Source of the DNA: Clostridia bacterium
GTDB lineage: Bacteria; Bacillota; Clostridia; Christensenellales; Borkfalkiaceae
NCBI GenBank assembly: GCA_017448355.1
Contig: JAFSLQ010000012.1
Coordinates: 26,942-90,941 of the forward strand
Reading direction: 5' to 3'
DNA length: 64,000 nucleotides
The notes beneath the pieces were generated by a model. It had not been told where the DNA came from, did not search any database, and was given only the letters and a program-made list of their open reading frames with translations. Below, one piece after another: positions 35,451 through 44,571 of this stretch (its first letter is position 1; the number at the start of each line of letters is the position of its first letter). The position numbers and the translations under genes were made by a program.

Positions 35451-36443
35451 ATGAAGGCGATGTTGGTAAACGATAAACAAGAACTTATATGGACGGACGT
35501 TGAAAAACCACTTCCGGCAAAATCGGAAATTCTGATTGAAATTTATGCCGTTGCACTTAATCGTGCAGACCTGCTGCAGAGAAAAGGCAAATATCCTTCG
35601 CCAAAAGGCTGGCCGCAATGGATGGGATTGGAAGTAGCCGGAATAATAGCGGATATGGGGGATGATGCAAAAAGAAATTCGTCTTTAAAAATCGGAGATA
35701 AAGTATGCGCGTTGTTAGGTGGCGGCGGGTATGCGGAATATGTGTGCGCACCTTACGGTATGGTTATGCCCGTACCGAAAGGTCTTACGTTAGCACAGGC
35801 GGCGTCCTTACCCGAAGCGTATGCAACATCTTATTTGAATTTGTTTTACGAAGGACATTTAAAAGCGGGGCAAACGGCATTTATACCGGCAGGGGCAAGC
35901 GGACTTGCAAGCGTCGCTATTCCTATGGCGAAGGCTTTCGGCGCAAGAGTAATTACTTCCGTTTTGAGCGATGAAATTGCAGATAAAATTAAAGGACTTG
36001 GAGCAGATCTTATAATAAATTCAACGACGCAGGACGTTTCGGAAATATTAAAAAAAGAAGAGGAAAACGGCCGCCCTGTCAACATGTCTATGGATTGTCT
36101 GAGCGGTGAAACGCTCGGAAAAAGTATGCCGTATATGGCGGATGGTGGCTATTGGGTGGTAATATCGACGCTTGCAGGTGTGGAAACGAACGTATTATTG
36201 CGACCTTTGCTTACAAAGGGGCTACATCTTGTCGGCAGTATGCTACGTAAACGGACTTCGGAAGAAAAGGCGCGGCTATTAACTGAAATTGTGGAAAAAG
36301 TGTGGCCAAAGTTGGAAAGCGGTCAGATGAAACCTTCGTTATACAAAGTTTTACCGATCCAAAATGCGATGGAAGCCCATATGATTTTAGAAAAAGGCGA
36401 AAATATCGGGAAAGTGGTTCTTGAAGTAAAAAGTGAGTTTTAA
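35451..36443 (+). CDS. Zinc-free medium-chain dehydrogenase, quinone oxidoreductase (PIG3-type)
   Basis: About 330 residues. ALNRADLLQRKGKYPSPKGW, GLEVAGII, LPEAYATSYLNLF and PAGASGLASVAIPMAKAFGA are the signature segments of the QOR/PIG3 branch of the MDR superfamily, which uses NADPH and lacks the structural zinc. The likely role is reduction of an enone-type or keto intermediate in this pathway. The ATG at 35451 (AGGAAGTG upstream) is preferred to the GTG at 35442. Confidence 0.88.
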   Translation: MKAMLVNDKQELIWTDVEKPLPAKSEILIEIYAVALNRADLLQRKGKYPSPKGWPQWMGLEVAGIIADMGDDAKRNSSLKIGDKVCALLGGGGYAEYVCAPYGMVMPVPKGLTLAQAASLPEAYATSYLNLFYEGHLKAGQTAFIPAGASGLASVAIPMAKAFGARVITSVLSDEIADKIKGLGADLIINSTTQDVSEILKKEEENGRPVNMSMDCLSGETLGKSMPYMADGGYWVVISTLAGVETNVLLRPLLTKGLHLVGSMLRKRTSEEKARLLTEIVEKVWPKLESGQMKPSLYKVLPIQNAMEAHMILEKGENIGKVVLEVKSEF

Positions 36444-36452
36444 ACGCATATT

Positions 36453-37400
36453 ATGAAAAAGACAATTAAAACCATTTTATTGGCATTATGCGTGATGTTA
36501 TTGTGGGGGTCGCTGTTTCCGTGCATTAAATTAGCGTATGTCGCATTTGATATAGATTCGTCCGTTTCTTCAAATTTATTATTGTTTGCGGGAATGAGAT
36601 TTTTGGTTTGCGGTTTAGTTATTTTGCTATTTTGTCAGGCTACACATAAAGATTTAAAAATCAAATCCGTAAAACAATGGGCCATGGTAATCGCCATAGG
36701 ATTATTTGCAATAGTTTTACATTACGGGTTTACATACATAGGTCTTGCTAAAATCGACAGTTCAAAAACAGCGATATTAAAGCAACTTGCATTTTTGATT
36801 TTTATTGCATTTTCTTTCGTGTTTTTTAAAGAAGACCGGTTTACCGTTAATAAAATGATGGGTGCGATTTTAGGCTTTATCGGTATCGTTGTTTTAAATC
36901 TCGATGGAACGGAATTTACGATAGGTATCGGCGAAATATTGGTAATAAGCGCGTCGTGTTTTATGCTTATATCTAATATCTTATGTAAAAAGTTGACGAA
37001 AGATGTAGATGCCGTTGTAATTACGGGTTATTCCCATTTCGTGGGTGGGGTATTGCTTGTTCTGATAGGCATATGTAGCGGTGGCGACATAGGGTCTCTA
37101 TCTGTAAAAAGTGCCGGTATTTTCGCATACATATGCGTGGCGTCGATAGTGTCCTACTGTTTATGGAACTCTATTCTTAAAAACAATAATTTATCTCATT
37201 TGTTTATCATTAAGTTTACTGAGCCTTTATTCGCTTGTGTATTCAGCGCTATTTTATTAGGCGAAGATATTTTCAAATGGCAGAACATAATTGCGGTCTT
37301 ACTAGTGTCGTTGGGGATTATCTTAGGTTCTTTTCAACGAAAACGAAAAGTATTGTCGGAACAAAAAGACGAAAGTCGCGACGGAGACGAACGCGAATAA
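36453..37400 (+). CDS. EamA/DMT-family transporter
   Basis: A 315-residue protein with ten predicted helices in two EamA repeats (LLWGSLFPCIKLAY ... FVFFKEDRFTVNKMMGAILGFIGIVVLN; then SILKNNNLSHLFIIKFTEPLFACVFSAILLGE). Members export or import small metabolites. In this operon it may move a pathway intermediate or an end product. The C-terminus is very charged (KRKRKVLSEQKDESRDGDERE). Confidence 0.88.
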   Translation: MKKTIKTILLALCVMLLWGSLFPCIKLAYVAFDIDSSVSSNLLLFAGMRFLVCGLVILLFCQATHKDLKIKSVKQWAMVIAIGLFAIVLHYGFTYIGLAKIDSSKTAILKQLAFLIFIAFSFVFFKEDRFTVNKMMGAILGFIGIVVLNLDGTEFTIGIGEILVISASCFMLISNILCKKLTKDVDAVVITGYSHFVGGVLLVLIGICSGGDIGSLSVKSAGIFAYICVASIVSYCLWNSILKNNNLSHLFIIKFTEPLFACVFSAILLGEDIFKWQNIIAVLLVSLGIILGSFQRKRKVLSEQKDESRDGDERE

Positions 37401-37459
37401 GCCATAATACCTATGAGTTGAGACATAACGATAACTTTTATATTTATAACGGAGATATG

Positions 37460-38995
37460 ATGAAAAAACTTAATTCAACAGAATTAAAAGACAAGATTCA
37501 AGGTTGTTGGGAAGGTAAAAACATAGGCGGAGTGTTTGGTGCGCCGTTTGAGATGTATCGCGGGCTTGTCGATGCAAAGTTTTACACGCAGGATCTTTCG
37601 GCAAGTATACCGCCGAACGATGATTTGGATTTGCAACTTATATGGCTAAATGCTGCCGAGAAATACGGTACAGCATTAAATTCCGATATCCTTGCAGAAT
37701 TTTGGACTTCGTTTGAAATCGCGAATTGCGGAGAATACGGCACGGCCAAGGAAAATCTTAAATGCGGAATTTTACCGCCTTTATCAGGGATGATAGGAAA
37801 TCATATGCATAACAGCAACGGCGCGTTTATACGTTCGGAGATATGGGCGTGCTTATTCCCCGGAAATCCCGAAAAAGCGGTAAGGTATTCTTATGAAGAC
37901 GCCATAGTTGATCATGCGGAAGAAGGCGTATACGCCGCCGCTTTTTGTACGGCTCTCGAAAGTGCGGCGTTTTTTGAAAACAACGTTAACAAATTGATAG
38001 AGATAGGTAGGTCCTATATACCGGAATCTTCAAAAGTCGGCGAAGCGATAAAGATGGTAAAAGAAATGTATGAAGATAATAAAACCATCGAAGAGATTAG
38101 AGTCGCGCTTTTGACCGATTTTCCGTCTTACTTCGGAATATACAACGTTCATCCCTACGAAATAAAAGAAAATTTTCCGCTCGGCGACGATTTGGGGCTT
38201 GACGCGCCCGTTCAGTTAGGTATAATAACGGCTGCCTTGTTGTTCGGGCAAGGTGATTTTGAGAAGACGCTTATAACCGCAGTTCATTGCGGTGAAGATG
38301 CAGATTGTACGGCTGCTACCGTCGGAGCGATTTTAGGCATAATAAACGGTAAGGCAAATCTGCCCGATAAATGGGTAAAACCGCTTGGAAACAAAATAGA
38401 AACTTTGTGCATCAACCTTGCGCTCGGAGGCGCGATTAACGTGCCTAAAAACACATTTGAACTGACGGACAGAGTAATGAGATTGTTACCCGTTTTTAAC
38501 GATAACGACAGGTGTATGATTGATGAATGCGGAATAACGGTATTTGCGGAAGAACAGATACCGTACAGTATGCGTGATTTGTATTTTAAGGGTAATTACG
38601 GTATGGAAGATATAAAGATACACGAGTATTTGAGTTTCGCGCCGTATAAAAAACTTTATAAAAATCCAGTTTTCAATACTGTAATCGATTACGGTGGCGA
38701 GCCGTTCGTAAGCACAGGAGATACGGTGAAACTCGGTGTAACGCTTTATAACCAAAATATGGATAGGGTCAAACATTGCGTATGTGTTAAAGTTATTGCA
38801 GACAATGGGGTTACTCTTAATACGAATAAATATATGCGGGTAATGACATCTAACAATTATGAAATGAAAAGCGAATTATCCGTGGAATTTACGGTTGGCG
38901 AGTGCAACACGCCTTATATAGATTTGTATTTGGATATAACGGTAGAAGGCAGATCTACCGTGCAACTGATAAAATGCAGATACTTTTTTAAATAA
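37460..38995 (+). CDS. ADP-ribosylglycohydrolase-family protein
   Basis: About 511 residues. The N-terminal ~380 residues show the DraG-like helical fold: KIQGCWEGKNIGGVFGAPFE, then PPNDDLDLQ as the first metal cluster and GEDADCTAATVGAILG as the second. The last ~130 residues are a beta-rich extra domain (EPFVSTGDTVKLGVTLYNQ). Such enzymes remove ADP-ribose but some in sugar loci probably cleave other N- or O-glycosides. The ATG at 37460 (or 37457) with GGAG upstream is chosen; a frame reaching back inside the transporter is an artefact. Confidence 0.82.
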   Translation: MKKLNSTELKDKIQGCWEGKNIGGVFGAPFEMYRGLVDAKFYTQDLSASIPPNDDLDLQLIWLNAAEKYGTALNSDILAEFWTSFEIANCGEYGTAKENLKCGILPPLSGMIGNHMHNSNGAFIRSEIWACLFPGNPEKAVRYSYEDAIVDHAEEGVYAAAFCTALESAAFFENNVNKLIEIGRSYIPESSKVGEAIKMVKEMYEDNKTIEEIRVALLTDFPSYFGIYNVHPYEIKENFPLGDDLGLDAPVQLGIITAALLFGQGDFEKTLITAVHCGEDADCTAATVGAILGIINGKANLPDKWVKPLGNKIETLCINLALGGAINVPKNTFELTDRVMRLLPVFNDNDRCMIDECGITVFAEEQIPYSMRDLYFKGNYGMEDIKIHEYLSFAPYKKLYKNPVFNTVIDYGGEPFVSTGDTVKLGVTLYNQNMDRVKHCVCVKVIADNGVTLNTNKYMRVMTSNNYEMKSELSVEFTVGECNTPYIDLYLDITVEGRSTVQLIKCRYFFK

Positions 38996-39045
38996 AAAAT
39001 CGCGTTGATTTAGAGACGTATATGGTTTTTAAACTATTGTTGCTT

Positions 39046-39085
39046 AAAAGAGAGAACGAAAATGAAAAAGAGAGAACGAAAATGA
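39046..39085 (+). repeat. 20-bp tandem duplication covering ribosome site and start codon
   Basis: Two exact 20-base units (AAAAGAGAGAACGAAAATGA) lie side by side. The second carries the ATG of the DUF4838 gene (39082). The first carries an ATG at 39062 that opens a 7-codon frame (MKKRERK) and stops at TGA 39083-39085, overlapping the real start as ATGA. Confidence 0.9.
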
Positions 39086-41085
39086 ATAAATTAAAAAAAT
39101 TTTTAAAAAAAGGAGTAATTTTTATGTTAAGTATGTCTTGTATGTTGTCCGCATGTTCTTGTAACGATAATGGAGCAAAGCGCGATGAAGAAGAAACGAT
39201 AGCGGAATACGATCCGAATAAAGGTATTGATTTTAACAGCGAAAAGAAATATATTGTACAAAACGGAATCGCGTTTTACAAAATAATGGTTCCGAACGAT
39301 TCCGACGAAGCGATTGAGTTCGCGGCAACGGAAATGTCGTCTTTTATCAATAAGATTACCGATGTCCGCATCGAGATTATTGAAGAAAGAGAATATAACG
39401 GTTCTGAAAAGGTTGTTTCGATAGGCGAAACGAAACTGTCTGCGGATATAGTCGCGGACGGTAAAAAACTCAATAAAGACGGGTTTATAATTAAAACAGT
39501 CGACGACAATATATTTATAAAAGGCGCGTATTCGAGAGCCACGATATACGGCGTGTACGATTTTATCGAAAAAATGATGGGCGTTAAGTTCATTGCGGCG
39601 GATTATACTTATATTCCGAAAGCACAAGAAGTTTTTTCGTATTCTCTCGATATAGTCGAAGTACCTGCTTTTTCAACAAGAAGTTATTTTGCGGAAAACG
39701 TCATTTATAACGGATTACACGCGGTGCGTATGAGAATGATTGCGCCGTTCGATACTAATTTACCGCAGTACGGCGGCGGATATCGTTCGGAGTGGAATAC
39801 CGATCAGTTGCATTCGATGTTCGATTTCCTTCCGCCGAGCAAATATAAGGACGAACATCCCGAATGGTATAAAATGTCGCCCGAAAATCCCGCGAAAGGA
39901 CAGGTGTGTTTCACTAACGGCGTAACCGACGACGGGAAAATCGATAACACTATGGAAACCAGCGTTATCAAAGAAACGATAAAGAATATCAAAGCGATTT
40001 TGTTGGCAAACGAAAACATCAAATACGTAATGGTGGCGCAACAGGACAATGAGCCGTTTTGTGATTGCGACCGTTGTAAGGCGTCTTACGAAAGGTTTAA
40101 CGGACTTAAAAGCGGAACGGTTATGGTGTTCGTAAATCTTATTGCCGAAGAAATAGAAAAATGGGCGAAAGAAGAGCTTGACGGTAGAGAGATATATATC
40201 GTAACTTTTGCTTATCAATTTACCGAAAAACCGCCCATAGTGGTTGAAGACGGGGAAGTGAAAGCAATAAGCGAACAGGTTATACCGAGAGATAACGTAT
40301 ATATTCTGATGGCGATTATAAATTCCTGTTTTTATCATCCTATATACGACGAAGGGTGTACGCGTAACGCAACTACCCGTACGCTCATAAATAACTGGAA
40401 CGTTCTGACGAACAGGTTGATGATATGGGATTATCAAACGAATTTCGTTTATCATCAGTGGTATTTCGATAATAAAGGCGCAATAAAGGACAATCTTATA
40501 AATTATGAAAAGAAAGGAGTGGAAATGCTCATTTGTCAGGGTGCGCCGAGAGAGTCCAAACATTATTTAGCGGATCTTGACAATTACATTTTTTCTAAAC
40601 TTATGTGGAATCCGCATAGAGACGTTAATAAATTAGTAGACGAATTCAATTATTATTATTACGGTAGTTATCGCAATGTTGCAGACAGTTTTTATCAAAT
40701 GATGGAAAGGCACTTCGCGATGCTGGACGCAAAACAGGGTTTCCACACGGACTTACACGATTGTAACGACGGATTTTTCCACTCGGAAAATTACCCTATA
40801 GGCTTTTTGGAACAGGCGGAAGGGTTGGTGCAGAACGCAATCGAAAAAGTTAAGACGGATGCTACGCTTACGGAAAAAGAAAAGCAAGAAATGACTTTCA
40901 GATTGACAAAGATTATCGTTATACCGCAAATGATGACGTTAAAGAATTATAAAGATTACTTTGAGTACGGCGAAAAAGAATACGCCAAAAAGGTAATAGA
41001 TAATCTGGAATACGTCGGCGCAAAATATTATGCGGAAGGTATGACGCATACGATAGCGGAATTAAAGACGAAATATGGGTTATAA
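39082..41085 (+). CDS. DUF4838-domain lipoprotein, alpha-glucuronidase-like N-domain
   Basis: About 667 residues. A signal peptide with lipobox MLSAC anchors it outside. Residues ~60-190 match the GH67 N-terminal-like domain (AIEFAATEMSSFINKITD ... GVYDFIEKMMGVKF). The rest is DUF4838, including VRMRMIAPFD, FTNGVTDDGKIDN, MVAQQDNEPFCDCDRCK and ICQGAPRESKHYLADL. DUF4838 is found in secreted carbohydrate-active proteins of gut bacteria, activity unproven. The protein is closely related, also at the DNA level, to the C-terminal half of the 1350-residue protein at 46909. Confidence 0.85.
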   Translation: MNKLKKFLKKGVIFMLSMSCMLSACSCNDNGAKRDEEETIAEYDPNKGIDFNSEKKYIVQNGIAFYKIMVPNDSDEAIEFAATEMSSFINKITDVRIEIIEEREYNGSEKVVSIGETKLSADIVADGKKLNKDGFIIKTVDDNIFIKGAYSRATIYGVYDFIEKMMGVKFIAADYTYIPKAQEVFSYSLDIVEVPAFSTRSYFAENVIYNGLHAVRMRMIAPFDTNLPQYGGGYRSEWNTDQLHSMFDFLPPSKYKDEHPEWYKMSPENPAKGQVCFTNGVTDDGKIDNTMETSVIKETIKNIKAILLANENIKYVMVAQQDNEPFCDCDRCKASYERFNGLKSGTVMVFVNLIAEEIEKWAKEELDGREIYIVTFAYQFTEKPPIVVEDGEVKAISEQVIPRDNVYILMAIINSCFYHPIYDEGCTRNATTRTLINNWNVLTNRLMIWDYQTNFVYHQWYFDNKGAIKDNLINYEKKGVEMLICQGAPRESKHYLADLDNYIFSKLMWNPHRDVNKLVDEFNYYYYGSYRNVADSFYQMMERHFAMLDAKQGFHTDLHDCNDGFFHSENYPIGFLEQAEGLVQNAIEKVKTDATLTEKEKQEMTFRLTKIIVIPQMMTLKNYKDYFEYGEKEYAKKVIDNLEYVGAKYYAEGMTHTIAELKTKYGL

Positions 41086-41125
41086 CTTAACCATTGTAAA
41101 GTTACCAAAAAAGGAGAAAAGCAAC

Positions 41126-42721
41126 ATGAAGAAAGTGGGCACATTGTTACTTGCAGTATGTATTTTGATAGCAAGTACGGGTTGCGGAGCATCACAGGGT
41201 TTCGACCCGAACAAGAAACAGGTTTTCGTTTCGATATTCAACGGCGGGTTCGGATACGACTGGCTGGAAACTTCTGCGCAGGAATTCAATGCGGCTAACA
41301 CGGACACGGAAATAATCATACGTCCGAATAGCGACGGTTATACAAAGATTCGTGCTGACCTTGAAGCGGGAACTTCTCAGTATGACGTGTATTTTACGAA
41401 TACTCCGCTTATTAAAGAGTTTGCTGCCATGGGGCTTGTCGAACCGCTTAACGACGTTTATGAAATGCAGGCAGATGAAGGCAATCCCCGTACGATAAGA
41501 GAGAAAATAATTGATTACGATACTTTTAAGACGGCATTTTCCGGTAGTGACGGAGATACGATGTACGCTTTGCCGCATACGGACGCAATGGAAGGCTTTA
41601 TATACGATCACGATCTATTCGTGGAAAAAGACCTATTGTTCAAAAATCCCGACGGCAGTTTAACCGTCGGTAAAGACGGAATTCCGAACACATACGACGA
41701 CGGATTGCCCGTAGACATTGAAGAGTGGGAAGAGTTGTTGGAAAACATAAAATCGGAAGGCATTTATCCGTTTATTTGGAATCGACAGTTTACCGATTAC
41801 TTTAATTGTATAAATGAAGCAATGTGGGCTCAATATGACGGTGTGGATAACTATCTTATTTCATTTAATTACAATGGCACTTATGTAAATCCGTCGACGC
41901 AGGAACAGGTTGGCATTACGCAGGAAACGGGCTATAAGGCGTACGCGATGGAAGGTAAGAAAAAAGCTGTTGAATTTATGGACAGATATATGACGGGCAG
42001 ATATTTTACGGGCGGTCAGGAATATATCCATCCTGCGGCGAAAAAACTCGGCACTTCTCACAGAGACGCGCAAGATGCCTTTATTCTTGGCTATAAAAAC
42101 GCGTCCAGCAACCCGAGAAGTGCAATGATAGTTGAAGGCGTCTGGTGGGAAAATGAAGCGAGAAACATGTTCAACACTTTGGAAAGACAAGGCGAAACGT
42201 CGCAAAAATACGGCACGAGAGATTTTAGATTTATGCCGTTACCAGATATGGACGACGGTAAAAACGAAAAGAGCGTATTTTACATTTCCGAAAACGCGAC
42301 TATTTTCATTAAAAAGCAGTCCGACGCAGTAAAATTAGACGCGGCTAAAAGATTTATCGCTTACACCTGTACAGATAAAGTGTTAAAACGCTTTACTATC
42401 GCCACCAACGGTATGAGAGCATACAAGTACGACTTGTCGCCCGAAGAACTCGCTCAACTTACAAATTTAGGCAGAAACGCTTATGCGATATATCATGATA
42501 CCGAACACGTTCAACTCATAAGACCCACAATTGAAAGATTTAAGTCTCAGTTAAACTACGCTATAACTCCGTCGGCGCAGAGATGGGTGGCAAAAATAGG
42601 AAATACTACGCCGAGCGAAGCATTCGACGCATTACAAACCGTGAATGCTAATACTTACTGGACGGCAATGCTTGAATATAATAACGCGGAGCGTTGGGCA
42701 GGATATTTAAACAAACTGTAA
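41126..42721 (+). CDS. ABC sugar-transporter solute-binding lipoprotein
   Basis: About 531 residues, family 1 extracellular solute-binding protein with lipobox ASTGC. VFVSIFNGGFGYDWLETSAQEFNA, then YTKIRADLEAGTSQYDVYFTNTPL and YALPHTDAMEGFIYDHDLF fit the fold of the LplA/UgpB-like oligosaccharide-binding group. It captures the sugar for the permease pair next to it. The ATG at 41126 has a strong AAGGAG upstream; a longer frame overlaps the previous gene. Confidence 0.92.
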   Translation: MKKVGTLLLAVCILIASTGCGASQGFDPNKKQVFVSIFNGGFGYDWLETSAQEFNAANTDTEIIIRPNSDGYTKIRADLEAGTSQYDVYFTNTPLIKEFAAMGLVEPLNDVYEMQADEGNPRTIREKIIDYDTFKTAFSGSDGDTMYALPHTDAMEGFIYDHDLFVEKDLLFKNPDGSLTVGKDGIPNTYDDGLPVDIEEWEELLENIKSEGIYPFIWNRQFTDYFNCINEAMWAQYDGVDNYLISFNYNGTYVNPSTQEQVGITQETGYKAYAMEGKKKAVEFMDRYMTGRYFTGGQEYIHPAAKKLGTSHRDAQDAFILGYKNASSNPRSAMIVEGVWWENEARNMFNTLERQGETSQKYGTRDFRFMPLPDMDDGKNEKSVFYISENATIFIKKQSDAVKLDAAKRFIAYTCTDKVLKRFTIATNGMRAYKYDLSPEELAQLTNLGRNAYAIYHDTEHVQLIRPTIERFKSQLNYAITPSAQRWVAKIGNTTPSEAFDALQTVNANTYWTAMLEYNNAERWAGYLNKL

Positions 42722-42739
42722 GACGAAGGAGAGTCTTTA

Positions 42740-43654
42740 ATGGCACACAAACAGAAAATAACAAAACACAAAGCAGCCGAAAAATTATTCATATTCGCCA
42801 TATTGTTGTATCCGATGCTGCAATTCTGCGTTATGTATATAGGTGTAAATGCAAATTCGATTTTACTTGCATTTAAAAAATACGACGTGGATTTTAACGT
42901 AAGTTTTGCGGGATTCAGTAATTTTGTTTACGGATTTAAGATGCTTTTTTCCGGCGAATTGATTTTTATAGCGGCGAAAAATTCGATTTTGATATTTTTA
43001 ATAACTCTTGTGATAGGGTTACCGCTTAACATGCTGTTCAGTTACTATATATTCAAGAAGAAATTTGCATCAGGGGCAGTACGTTTTATAATTTTAATGC
43101 CCTCTATGGTTTCGCATATGGTAATGGGACTTATGTTTGTTAAGTTTGTGGAAAATGTCGTGCCTGCGGCTCTGGGCAGTTTCAACATAGAAGTGCCTAA
43201 CTTGTTTTTGGACGACAGATACAATCTCGGAATAATAATATTCTATATTATGTGGACGGGATTTACTTCGAGTCTTATTATGTATCCGAACGCTATGAGC
43301 GCGATATCCGGTGAAATAATTGAAAGCGCGAAACTTGACGGTGTAAGCGAATTGCAAGAATTATGGTATATAATAATACCTTTGATATATCCTACGATAA
43401 CGACCTATATGGTTACGGGCGTAGCGGCGATATTCAGTTTTTCGGGACCTTTATTTATCATATACAATTACAACGCGCCTAGCAACGTGTACAACACGGG
43501 GTATTATCTGTTTAAGAAAGTTATGGCGGGTGACGGGTTAAGGGATTACCCGCACGCGGCGGCGGTAGGTTTGATTTTTACGTTTATTTCCGCACCGCTG
43601 ACACTCGGCGTCAGGAATTTAATGGAAAAATTCGGGCCGCAAGCGGAAGATTAA
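42740..43654 (+). CDS. ABC sugar-transporter permease 1 (LplB/UgpA type)
   Basis: A 304-residue membrane protein with six helices and the cytoplasmic EAA loop (AISGEIIESAKLDGVSELQELWYIIIPLI) that contacts the ATPase. It pairs with the next permease to form the channel for the oligosaccharide delivered by the adjacent binding protein. Confidence 0.93.
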   Translation: MAHKQKITKHKAAEKLFIFAILLYPMLQFCVMYIGVNANSILLAFKKYDVDFNVSFAGFSNFVYGFKMLFSGELIFIAAKNSILIFLITLVIGLPLNMLFSYYIFKKKFASGAVRFIILMPSMVSHMVMGLMFVKFVENVVPAALGSFNIEVPNLFLDDRYNLGIIIFYIMWTGFTSSLIMYPNAMSAISGEIIESAKLDGVSELQELWYIIIPLIYPTITTYMVTGVAAIFSFSGPLFIIYNYNAPSNVYNTGYYLFKKVMAGDGLRDYPHAAAVGLIFTFISAPLTLGVRNLMEKFGPQAED

Positions 43655-43666
43655 GGAGAAAGGATT

Positions 43667-44542
43667 ATGAGAAAAACTATTTTATCGAATATTATAATGA
43701 TTATTTCCGCAATAATCCTGATACTTTTTTGCATCAGTTTGTTGCTACCTTTTTTCTGGATGCTCATAACGTCTTTCAAAGATCCGATCGATTATATTCT
43801 CAACACTTTCGGATGGCCGACAAAGATGATGTTCAGCAATTATCCGTCGGTTATAGAATTGTTAAGCGTAACTGTCGTTTCGGGTGGCGCGGTTGTCGAA
43901 TATAAAATATGGAATATGTTGTTTTTCAGTCTTATAATCGCGGTCGTTTCGGGTTTTATGAACGTTTTCGTGCCTACTATAACCGCATATATAGTATCTA
44001 AATATAATTTCAAAGCAAAACGGCTTATCTATAACGTAGCGATAATCGTCATGATAATTCCGATTGTCGGCAACCTTCCTTCGGCGTTAAGGGTAACACA
44101 AGCGCTTGGTATATACAATAATATTATTCCGTATCTGGTGTTTACGGCAGGACCTTTCGGGTTCAACTTTATACTTATGTACGGCGCGTTTAAATCCCTT
44201 TCGTGGTCGTATGCCGAGGCGGCGTTTATCGACGGAGCGGGGCATTTTACGGTAATGTTCAGGATTATGTTTCCTATGATAATGCCTACGTTTTCCACTT
44301 TGTTTATACTCGGCTTTATAGCGCACTGGAACGATTATATGGTTCCCATTACGTTTTTACCGAGTTATCCGAACCTTGCGTACGGCATGTATAATTTCCA
44401 GTTGGAAGCGTCGAGAATAGGCGCGGCAATGCCGGAAATATTAGCGGGATTCGTTATAGTGTCTATCCCTACCTGCGTTATGTATTTAGGTTTGCAGAGA
44501 TTCGGACTTAAAAACGTCAGAATGGGCGGATTAAAAGGTTAA
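43667..44542 (+). CDS. ABC sugar-transporter permease 2 (MalG/YtcP type)
   Basis: A 291-residue membrane protein with six helices and the EAA loop (SWSYAEAAFIDGAGHFTVMFRIMFPM). No ATP-binding protein of the MsmX/MalK type follows; in Clostridia a shared housekeeping ATPase usually energises such systems. Confidence 0.93.
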   Translation: MRKTILSNIIMIISAIILILFCISLLLPFFWMLITSFKDPIDYILNTFGWPTKMMFSNYPSVIELLSVTVVSGGAVVEYKIWNMLFFSLIIAVVSGFMNVFVPTITAYIVSKYNFKAKRLIYNVAIIVMIIPIVGNLPSALRVTQALGIYNNIIPYLVFTAGPFGFNFILMYGAFKSLSWSYAEAAFIDGAGHFTVMFRIMFPMIMPTFSTLFILGFIAHWNDYMVPITFLPSYPNLAYGMYNFQLEASRIGAAMPEILAGFVIVSIPTCVMYLGLQRFGLKNVRMGGLKG

Positions 44543-44571
44543 AAGGAATAAAAGATAAAGGAGAAAAAAGT

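Noticed and set aside
39127-40563. Long minus-strand frames opposite the DUF4838 gene
   Set aside because: They are codon-pattern shadows of a clear plus-strand gene with signal peptide and known domains.
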